Positions 25,584-31,704 of a stretch of 32,023 bases of DNA are shown here, in pieces. This DNA is from Rhodocyclaceae bacterium (lineage in GTDB: Bacteria > Pseudomonadota > Gammaproteobacteria > Burkholderiales > Rhodocyclaceae). The notes under the pieces were generated by a model. That model was not told the DNA's origin. It did not search any database and worked only from the letters and a program-made list of their open reading frames with translations. The DNA is taken from positions 1 to 32,023 of the forward strand of contig JAGRGB010000039.1 of NCBI GenBank assembly GCA_020445745.1, in the 5' to 3' direction. Positions within the stretch are counted from its first letter, which is position 1. Each line of letters starts with the position of its first letter. Position numbers and translations under genes: made by a program.

Positions 25584-26221
25584 TGCCGAACCTCGACCTC
25601 GACCTCGCTGCCGAGCAGCCGGTAGTAGGCCGGCGCCACCGACACCGGCCCGAAGGCACCCGCCAGTGCCGCGACGATCAACACACCGCCGGCCAGCCCG
25701 CAGGCCAGCGCCAGGCCCACGACGGGCCGGGCGCTTGGCCGTCGGCGCGCCACCGCGCTGCCCAGGTGAAGGCCCAGAGCGGTGGTCGCGAAAATGTAGT
25801 AGGGCGCGAAGAACCACGCGCTGGAGGCGCGCTGCAGGCCCACGGCGGCGAACTCGAAGCCACTGTCGAGCCCGAACGCATGCCGGCAGAGCAGTACGCC
25901 GCCCAGATGCACCGGCAGGAACAGCAGCAGCGCGGCGCCCGAGGACCGGGCGGGCGCGGAAGCCGTCTTCTGCCGAAAAAGCAGCCCGGCGCCGCTCGCG
26001 AAGTGCACCCCGACCGTCGCCAACAGGATCGGTTCGATCCACGGCTGGCGATACAGCGAGCGCAGCAGGTCATTCACGGCGCGGTAGCCCTCGGCACCGG
26101 CAACGGCCGCGAGCTGGCCGGCGACATGGGGAATCGCGAAGATGGCCAGTGCCAGGCCGGTGGCGAGGTGCCAGCGCCGCCATCGCGTCTTTCGTCCCAT
26201 CCCCGCTGGCTGGTCGTCCAT
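25580..26221 (-). CDS. Polytopic membrane protein with helix histidines (possible b-haem binder)
   Basis: A 213-residue protein with five predicted membrane helices, about residues 17-42, 61-82, 96-117, 135-158 and 168-190. Histidines lie in or beside the first four (His18, His32, His73, His105, His114, His152), a pattern seen in di-haem cytochrome b anchors such as SdhC/FrdC. No SDH catalytic subunits are nearby, and the similarity is structural, not a confident family match. The ATG at 26221 is chosen because GCGGAG precedes it at a good distance; 26200 (MGRKTR) is an alternative. It is the first gene of the operon with the VOC and SRPBCC genes, divergent from the XRE regulator. Confidence 0.75.
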   Translation of the reverse strand: MDDQPAGMGRKTRWRRWHLATGLALAIFAIPHVAGQLAAVAGAEGYRAVNDLLRSLYRQPWIEPILLATVGVHFASGAGLLFRQKTASAPARSSGAALLLFLPVHLGGVLLCRHAFGLDSGFEFAAVGLQRASSAWFFAPYYIFATTALGLHLGSAVARRRPSARPVVGLALACGLAGGVLIVAALAGAFGPVSVAPAYYRLLGSEVEVEVRQ

Positions 26222-26283
26222 CTCCGGCGCTCCGCAAGATCCCGTGATGGCCTCGATGCTGCGACGGTCGCCGACACCGGGCA

Positions 26284-26300
26284 ATTACCTCGCAGGTAAT
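26284..26300. promoter_or_regulatory. Perfect palindrome between membrane-protein operon and XRE gene
   Basis: ATTACCT-CGC-AGGTAAT, a perfect inverted repeat with 7-base arms and a 3-base spacer, lies in the 127-base gap between divergent starts at 26221 and 26349. It is the only AT-rich spot in this gap. The best guess is the operator of the XRE/MmyB regulator encoded 49 bases further on, controlling both directions. Binding is inferred. Confidence 0.62.
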
Positions 26301-26348
26301 CGGCATGCCGGGCGGCGGCCGTCTATCCTCCGAAGCGGGAGGCACGAG

Positions 26349-27170
26349 ATGGCGGAATCAGCCGGGAACGACGGTGCATTCGGGCGCCTGCTGCGAAGCT
26401 GGCGGCGTGAGCGCGGCGTCAGCCAGCTGGCGCTGGCCCTCGACGCGGGCGTCTCCCAGCGGCATCTGAGCTTCGTCGAGTCGGGTCGTGCGCGGCCCGG
26501 CCGCGCCGTCGTCCAGCGCCTGTGCGACGCGCTGCAGGTGCCGCTGCGCGAGCGCAACCAGTTCCTGCTGGCGGCGGGATTCGCCCCCGAGTTCCCGGAA
26601 CGCGAGATCTGCGCCCCCGAGTTCGCGCCGGTGTTCGACGCGCTGCAGTCGATGCTGGCACAGCAGGAGCCCTTCCCGGCGGTGGTCGTGGATCGCCACT
26701 GGAACGTGTTGCTGGCCAATCGGGCGAGCGAGCGCGTGTTCGGCGCATTCCTGCCGGAGAACGTCGATCCGAGCGAGCTGTTCCCGGACGGGCGCCGCAA
26801 CGCGATGCGCTTTGCCTGCCACCCGCGAGGACTGCGGCCGGCGATCGGCAACTGGTCGGAACTGGCGCCGCTGCTGTTCGGACGCCTGGCCGCCGAGGCC
26901 CGGGCGAATCCGTTCGACCGGCGCCTGCAGGCGCTGTGCGACGAGATCCGCGGCTGGCTGCCGGCCGCCGCCGTCGGCGCTCGCAGTGGCGGCGAATTGC
27001 CGGTGGCGCCCCTGCATCTGGTGCTCGGCACGCTCGAGGTCCGCCTGTTCTCGGCGATCGCGTCGATCGGGACGCCGCTGGACGTGACCGCTCAGGAATT
27101 GCGCATCGAGCTGTTCTTCGCGGCCGATGCGGCCAGCGCCGGGCGCGTCCGGCAGCTATCCGCCGGATGA
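26349..27170 (+). CDS. XRE-family regulator with MmyB-like ligand domain
   Basis: A 273-residue regulator. Residues 11-66 form a Cro/C1-type helix-turn-helix (FGRLLRSWRRERGVSQLALA, then VSQRHLSFVESGRARPGRAVV). The rest fits the MmyB-like ligand-binding domain: PAVVVDRHWNVLLANRASERVFG around residues 115-137, a PAS-like core, then a C-terminal half ending TLEVRLFSAIASIGTPLDVTA. Such proteins often regulate an adjacent enzyme gene and may bind fatty-acid-like ligands; that is family knowledge. The frame is open from 26142, but the ATG at 26349, preceded by GGGAGG, gives the natural N-terminus. It is divergent from the membrane/VOC/SRPBCC operon. Confidence 0.9.
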   Translation: MAESAGNDGAFGRLLRSWRRERGVSQLALALDAGVSQRHLSFVESGRARPGRAVVQRLCDALQVPLRERNQFLLAAGFAPEFPEREICAPEFAPVFDALQSMLAQQEPFPAVVVDRHWNVLLANRASERVFGAFLPENVDPSELFPDGRRNAMRFACHPRGLRPAIGNWSELAPLLFGRLAAEARANPFDRRLQALCDEIRGWLPAAAVGARSGGELPVAPLHLVLGTLEVRLFSAIASIGTPLDVTAQELRIELFFAADAASAGRVRQLSAG

Positions 27171-27200
27171 GCCCCCCGCCGGTGGCCCGAACCGGGCGCC

Positions 27201-27301
27201 CACCCTGCCACGAGGGTGAGGCGGGGGTTTCGCGAAGCGCCGCTTCGCGCCCTGCAAACGGGCCGGCTGTACGAAGCCGGCCCTTCGATCTCGCTTAGCG
27301 A
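27201..27301. repeat. Cluster of perfect hairpins between convergent genes
   Basis: Four perfect inverted repeats follow one another in the 256-base gap between the XRE gene (ends 27170) and the DUF3592 gene (ends 27427): CACCCT/AGGGTG at 27201-27218; CGCGAAGCG/CGCTTCGCG at 27231-27249; GGGCCGGCT/AGCCGGCCC at 27260-27283; and TCGCT/AGCGA at 27291-27301. The density is higher than needed for one terminator and suggests a REP-like intergenic element. Nothing else was recognised in the gap. Confidence 0.55.
27260..27283. terminator. Strong 9-base-pair hairpin, likely bidirectional terminator
   Basis: GGGCCGGCT and AGCCGGCCC form a perfect 9-base-pair stem with a 6-base loop between two convergent genes. 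On the plus strand it is followed by TTCGATCTCGCTT, only loosely T-rich. Termination of the XRE gene, and perhaps of the DUF3592 gene, is the simplest role. Confidence 0.5.
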
Positions 27302-27426
27302 CAGGGAAATCCGGCGAGCGCGAGGGGCGGGGGCGCCTTGCCGACTGCACGAATCCCGCTTCGCTGGTGAGGCGCAGGTGTTGGCGGAAGCCGCGTGGGC
27401 CCGGAGCGCAGGCGCAATCGTGGCGC

Positions 27427-27972
27427 CTATCGGTGGTCCGGCCGCTTCGCCGCAGCGGCCCGCTCGCCTTCCGAGCGGATCATACGCGGCAGGTATCGCG
27501 CCATCAGCAAGCCGACCGACGCGAACGCGCTGCCCATCGCCAGGAAGAACCACGGCACGCCGCCGGTGCCGGGCTCGAGGACCGATTCCTGCGGATCGTC
27601 CGGCTGGTAGTACACCCGCACCTCTGCGCCTTCGGGATAGCCGGCGGCGATCTTCTGCGCCCGCCCGGAATCGCCGGTGCCATATTCGCCGTAGGAGATG
27701 CGCTCCCCCTGGTAGGCCTGGCCGCCGACCTGGTAATCGTAGACCACGCTGGCGTGATAGGTGGTCGACGACGAGCGGCGACTGCCGCTGCTGGAGGTTT
27801 CCTCGCGGACGCCCGAGCTGCGCACGGTACCCTGCACCGATGGCCACTCCTCGCTCGCCGTCGCCTTCTGCACCTGATCGATCCCGATCCAGATGAACAG
27901 CGACGCGAACAGTACCGTTACCCATGGAAAGACCCGCACCGCGATGAAGCGCTTGGCGGGCGGCATCTGCAT
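27427..27972 (-). CDS. DUF3592 domain membrane protein
   Basis: A 181-residue protein with a helix near residues 15-34 (FPWVTVLFASLFIWIGIDQV) and a second near residues 145-168 (VPWFFLAMGSAFASVGLLMARYL). Between them is a soluble beta-rich domain with the DUF3592 pattern: WPSVQGTVRSSGV, a serine-rich loop, VVYDYQVGGQAYQGERISYG, then YPEGAEVRVYYQPDDPQESVLEPG. Function unknown; the domain probably faces the periplasm. The ATG at 27972 is preceded by GAGGGAG and is conserved in a decayed copy at 29529-29639. An upstream extension to 28044 is open but lacks a ribosome-binding site. Confidence 0.85.
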   Translation of the reverse strand: MQMPPAKRFIAVRVFPWVTVLFASLFIWIGIDQVQKATASEEWPSVQGTVRSSGVREETSSSGSRRSSSTTYHASVVYDYQVGGQAYQGERISYGEYGTGDSGRAQKIAAGYPEGAEVRVYYQPDDPQESVLEPGTGGVPWFFLAMGSAFASVGLLMARYLPRMIRSEGERAAAAKRPDHR

Positions 27973-28403
27973 CGTCACCGGCAGCTCCCTCGGTATTGAT
28001 CGACACTTCGGATGATAGGCGGGCGGCCGCTGACGGCCAATCACGGCAATTCGCGAAAAGTCGGCCAGCCGTTGGCGGAAGCCGACCTCGACGCCTATCG
28101 CCGGCCGGGCATCGCGCCAGCCGGGCGGGGCAGGGAAGGGCGTGAATCATCGACCGGTCGCGGGCGCGGTGGCCGCGATGATGAAGCGCTGCAGCGGCCG
28201 AGCTCTGCGGTGGCGTCGCGATACCACCTCGACCCCTCGGCTGCCGCGATGATGCATCGCCTCCGAGCCGTGCGGCAGCCGTTCCATGCCTGGCCTTCGC
28301 TGCCGATGGCTCCCTTCTCGTCGAGCGGCGGGCGCGGCGATTGCTCGTCCCATCGCCACTGATCCGGTCCGACCCAGGATTGCTTCGAATCACGACCTGA
28401 CCC
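27861..28403. repeat. Imperfect direct repeat, copy A (with 27973-28598 gene-free region)
   Basis: Two blocks of this segment recur near 29529-29937. The first block (27861 to about 28004) covers the 5' end of the DUF3592 gene and its ribosome-binding site. The second (about 28205-28403) is upstream DNA that includes CCTTCGCTGCCGATGG and GACCTGACCC. The middle of copy A, roughly 28005-28200, is missing from copy B. The gene-free stretch 27973-28598 also has a 12-base direct repeat GCCGCGATGATG (28172 and 28243) and becomes AT-richer after about 28540, just before the beta-helix gene. No protein-coding gene was recognised in it. Confidence 0.7.
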
Positions 28404-28598
28404 GGTGTGCATTTGGGTTTGCCCTGTCGCAGCGGCGAGGCCAAAGGGTGGCTCCAGGTCTCGCGTGGAATCTTCAACAGGCCATCTCGTTGATTTCAGT
28501 CAACGGTTCGGGTGGGCACCGGCGCAGCCCAATGTGCTAGCCTTTTTATCCTTAATGGATTTTGCATTCGTATTAAAATTTCAATAGGCAGAGGATCC

Positions 28599-29426
28599 AT
28601 GATCAAGAGCTTCTTCGCAGCGATTTCCTTGTCATTGTCGGCCGGATGCGCCTTTGGCTGCACGATAATCACCGGGGCTCCGGTCACGATTGCGGCGCCG
28701 GGCCAATATTGCCTCGACCAGGATTTGGTGCTGACCTTGGGCAGTGAGGCCATTCGGGTGACTTCCGACGACGTCTCGATCGATCTGAAGGGCTACAGCC
28801 TGATCGGCCCCCATTATGGCGGCGTAGCCGGGTCTCCGTTGTCGATCGGTGTCAAATTCGATCAGGTAAGCAATGCAGAGATCCGCAACGGACGCATCAG
28901 CGGATTCGGAACAGGTGTTCAAGTCATTGCTGGAATCTTCGACAAGGGCGCCCTTGTCGAGGATCTTCTGGTCGATACCGTTTCGGCCACGGCAATCGCC
29001 GTCGTCACTTCCAACGCGGTCATTCGCAATAATCGCATTCAGAATGTCAGCGGCTTTCTCCAGGCAAACTGCGTCTGCTCCCAATCGATTATCGGGATTT
29101 CCGCCAAAGGCAATGGCATTCAGATCAGTGGCAACTCGATTCTTGGCATGACCAGCCCGAACTCGGTCAGCTCGAACGCGATCACGATTTCCTTCAGCTC
29201 GAATGCGTTGATCGAAGGGAACCTCATCTCCACGGCAGGGACGCAAAGCTTTACAGGGGTCCGTGTCAGTGGTAATTCCGGGCTTGTTTCGGTTGTCGAT
29301 AACAAATTCCTCGGGACACTGAAGGAAATTGTCTTCGCAGATAGTGCGGGCGTCTACAGCCGCAATATTTCCGCAGATGGAATGGGCACTTACATCGGCG
29401 GAACTCCGGTTGGTGACAATTTCTGA
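28599..29426 (+). CDS. Secreted right-handed beta-helix protein
   Basis: A 275-residue protein with an N-terminal signal peptide (MIKSFFAAISLSLSAGCAFG, probable cleavage before Cys21; a lipoprotein cleavage before Cys17 is a weaker option). The mature part opens with APGQYCLDQDLVL, then ISIDLKGYSL-like and EIRNGRISGFGTGVQV strands, typical of parallel beta-helix proteins of the NosD/pectate-lyase fold. Repeats such as NAVIRNNRIQNV and NALIEGNLIS give about eight coils. No catalytic residues or C-terminal sorting signal are visible. The ATG at 28599 is preceded by GAGG. Base composition is clearly less GC-rich than in the core genes, suggesting acquisition. It lies between the two copies of the DUF3592-region repeat. 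Confidence 0.83.
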   Translation: MIKSFFAAISLSLSAGCAFGCTIITGAPVTIAAPGQYCLDQDLVLTLGSEAIRVTSDDVSIDLKGYSLIGPHYGGVAGSPLSIGVKFDQVSNAEIRNGRISGFGTGVQVIAGIFDKGALVEDLLVDTVSATAIAVVTSNAVIRNNRIQNVSGFLQANCVCSQSIIGISAKGNGIQISGNSILGMTSPNSVSSNAITISFSSNALIEGNLISTAGTQSFTGVRVSGNSGLVSVVDNKFLGTLKEIVFADSAGVYSRNISADGMGTYIGGTPVGDNF

Positions 29427-29528
29427 CGCTTGCCGCAGAGGAGTGCCCGCTTGGGATACATCGATAGGGACAAGTCTTGGGTGCTTGCATTGCAGCCCGG
29501 AAAGACGTGTCCCCTTTCGCTCCCCCGG

Positions 29529-29639
29529 CCGCCTTCTGCCCATGGTCGGTCCCTATCGAGATGAACAGCGAAGGGGACAGCACCCTGCCCATGGCAAGAG
29601 CCGCACCGCGATGAAGGGCTTGGTGGGCGGCATCTGCAT
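29529..29639 (-). pseudogene. Decayed 5' fragment of a DUF3592 gene
   Basis: The minus strand from 29639 reads MQMPPTKPFIAVRLLPWAG, closely matching MQMPPAKRFIAVRVFPWVT of the intact gene at 27427-27972, including the start and the upstream GAGGGA site. After the tryptophan codon one base is missing relative to the intact copy, so the original frame ends at a stop within ten codons. The homologous continuation (VLSPSLFISIGTD against VLFASLFIWIGID) is found in the next frame. Similarity fades near 29529. It is therefore a frameshifted, truncated remnant. Confidence 0.75.
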
Positions 29640-29937
29640 CGTCACTGGCGGTTCCCTCGGTTCTTGTCGACAACGTTCCGGCACCGAGCGCGGCGACGCC
29701 GCTGCATGCTTGCCGACTGGGGCGGCAGCCACCGCGGCGGCGTAGCGATTCTGTCCCGGCCTTTGCTGCCACTATTGTGCGTAGCCACTGAGCCCCGTGC
29801 GACAGCCGTCCCATGCCTGACCTTCGCTGCCGATGGTGGGCGCCATGTCGAGCGACGGGCATGGCGACCACTCGCGCTACCACCATTCCGACCGATCCGG
29901 TTCGATCCAGCAATGCTATTCTGCTAGACCTGACCCC
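29529..29937. repeat. Imperfect direct repeat, copy B (with 29427-29947 gene-free region)
   Basis: Second copy of the segment at 27861-28403. Bases 29529-29673 match the DUF3592 5' end and its leader. Bases from about 29715 to 29937 match about 28205-28403, for example GTGCGACAGCCGT, CCTTCGCTGCCGATGG and GACCTGACCC. Roughly 190 bases present in copy A between these blocks are reduced to about 40 here. Both copies have the same orientation. The gap 29427-29947 contains this repeat and the pseudogene fragment; no intact gene was recognised. Confidence 0.7.
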
Positions 29938-29947
29938 ATTCGCTCAC

Positions 29948-30442
29948 CTACCGGCTGCTCCCTGCCAGCGCGGCCCACACCGCCGCTGCCAGACGACGCA
30001 CGTCGGCTTCGTTGCCGGCGGTCACCTGGAACATGAGGTCACCGCGCTTCAACACGTTGAGCTTGTAGCGACCATCGCCTGAGTCGCGAAACAGGTAGGC
30101 GTTGTCACCGAGCCCGTCGACCGCGGTGACCGGATCGTCGATGTATTTTCGAAGTTCCGCGAAATCCTCGGCTGGCTGGATCCACAATGCATAGCCCGTG
30201 ACCCCGCCGGCGGTGGGCTTCAACAGGTACACGCAGCGCGCGAAGCTCTTGTCGAAGAATGGCCGTACCTCGGTCAGCGTGGCGCCGAGCGCCTTCTCGA
30301 AAACTTCCCCTGGAACCGCCTTGCAAACGTCGAAGTGGTCGTAGTCGCGTGGCGGCGGGGGCGCGGCCGCGTGAACAGCTGGGCCAGCCGCACAGGCGAG
30401 CCACAGGGTCGTCGCCGCCATTGCATAGATCCGATCTCTCAT
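29948..30442 (-). CDS. Small secreted protein of unknown function
   Basis: A 164-residue protein with a clear signal peptide (about residues 1-25, ending GPAVHA). The mature part has two cysteines, Cys40 and Cys70, that could form a disulfide, in DVCKAVPGEVFEKALGATL and FARCVYLLKP. This C-x-x-V/L-x-x-x-x-V-x-x-ALG pattern recalls small periplasmic proteins and lipoproteins of the DUF3558 type, but no family is assigned. Later segments (DDPVTAVDGLGDNAYLFRD, LNVLKRGDLMFQVTAG) look like beta strands of a compact domain. GGGAGGG precedes the ATG at 30442. It is divergent from the PEP-CTERM gene; the 290-base gap between them shows no convincing promoter. Confidence 0.8.
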   Translation of the reverse strand: MRDRIYAMAATTLWLACAAGPAVHAAAPPPPRDYDHFDVCKAVPGEVFEKALGATLTEVRPFFDKSFARCVYLLKPTAGGVTGYALWIQPAEDFAELRKYIDDPVTAVDGLGDNAYLFRDSGDGRYKLNVLKRGDLMFQVTAGNEADVRRLAAAVWAALAGSSR

Positions 30443-30732
30443 CGCGAGCCCTCCCGGACAACTTGTCGGGCGGCATCGGCCAGAAGCGCCCCGAGATTCG
30501 GATTTAGGTCAGCCGGAACCGCAATGCAAGCGCAGATTGGAATCTGTACGGATCGATGCCTGCCCTCGCGGCCTCCTCGATCACATGAATTCGTCGCGAC
30601 TGATGAAAAGAGCGGCCCCAGATCATGTAAAGTGGCTGCTGACCGTATGACATGCTCAAACAGGCGATCGGCCGCTTGACCTCTCCGGATTCGCCCGATC
30701 AGTCTGCCCCCAAGCCCAATGGAGCAACCACG

Positions 30733-31704
30733 ATGTTCAGGACTACCGGATTCAGTTGCCTGCTTGCCGTCGTAACGCTGTACCCCGCATATGCAACTGC
30801 GGCTGGCACGGCGTCCCGTGGCCCAAGTACGCCTGCGGCAGACGAGTTCGAACTCGGCAGTGCCGAGACCGGCGTGATCGAACTCAATCCGTCCCGGGCA
30901 ACCGTGACGACGGACTACGGCTTCGATTCCATTTCGAGTGTCCGTGTCGATGCCGATCGAGGGATCATCGGCGGCTATGCCGAGACCGAATTGTCCCGTG
31001 CTGTAACCATTCCACTGACGACTTTTTCGACAACGGTCACGGGGAGTCTTTCGACTCCGCTCCGCTTTGAGTCGCTGGACGGCGAACCGATATCGGTCGC
31101 GGCAGAATTGACGATGCGTGGTTCGTTCTCGGCTCTGGCAGGAGACCCCGGGTTTTCCTTGTCGGCGTCGATTCTGGCCTTTGTCGGGGCGCCGGTGGAT
31201 GGCTCCGTCGGCGTATATTTTTCAGAGCTGGTCCTGGCTGGTACCGCGTCGGGCATTGATACGGGGACAATCGGTACGGCGCTTTATCGAGACGGTTTGA
31301 ACTTTACGACGGTGGACTACGCGGGGGCGACGCAGGATGTGCTATCGGTGGACCCGTCATCCTTTTCGGCCGTCGTCAGGCTCGCGTTCGACCTGCTGCC
31401 CGGCGAGAACAACGGCCTTCAGGTGTCTCTCGGGGGTTTCGTGATTCCGGAAGCGCTCAGCGCGCCGTCGCCGGACGGGACGGAATTTGCGCCGTCGCAC
31501 GGCGTGCTCGATTTTTCGCACACCGCCGAGCTGTCACTGTATGTGCCGCCCGGAGTGAGCGTCAGCGGCGAAAGTTTCGTCGCCAACATCGTGAAGGTGT
31601 CGGCGGTTCCCGAACCCAGGCCGTACACGATGCTGCTGGCAGGGCTTGCGATTCTCCCGGTTGCGCTGCGCTCCCGGCGCACGCGTCGATGGGCAAGTGC
31701 CTGA
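30733..31704 (+). CDS. PEP-CTERM sorting-signal protein
   Basis: A 323-residue exported protein. The N-terminal signal peptide (MFRTTGFSCLLAVVTLYPAYATAA) is followed by a Ser/Thr/Gly-rich, beta-rich body of unknown function. The C-terminus from residue 292 has the three-part PEP-CTERM signal: VPEP, the hydrophobic helix YTMLLAGLAILPVAL and the basic tail RSRRTRR. Such proteins are processed by an exosortase (EpsH/XrtA type), often with exopolysaccharide; no exosortase gene is in the window, so one must lie elsewhere. The frame is open from 30652, but the ATG at 30733 has GGAG eight bases upstream and starts directly with the signal peptide. Confidence 0.88.
   Translation: MFRTTGFSCLLAVVTLYPAYATAAGTASRGPSTPAADEFELGSAETGVIELNPSRATVTTDYGFDSISSVRVDADRGIIGGYAETELSRAVTIPLTTFSTTVTGSLSTPLRFESLDGEPISVAAELTMRGSFSALAGDPGFSLSASILAFVGAPVDGSVGVYFSELVLAGTASGIDTGTIGTALYRDGLNFTTVDYAGATQDVLSVDPSSFSAVVRLAFDLLPGENNGLQVSLGGFVIPEALSAPSPDGTEFAPSHGVLDFSHTAELSLYVPPGVSVSGESFVANIVKVSAVPEPRPYTMLLAGLAILPVALRSRRTRRWASA

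Noticed and set aside
27201-27301. CRISPR array
   Set aside because: The hairpins differ in sequence from one another and there are no regularly spaced identical repeats.
28095-28412. Minus-strand 105-codon frame upstream of the DUF3592 gene
   Set aside because: It lies in repeat copy A, is not conserved as a reading frame in copy B and has no ribosome-binding site; treated as non-coding.
28520-28537. GTGGGCACC...GC upstream of the beta-helix gene as a sigma-54 promoter
   Set aside because: The GG to GC spacing is one base too long and the flanking consensus is poor.
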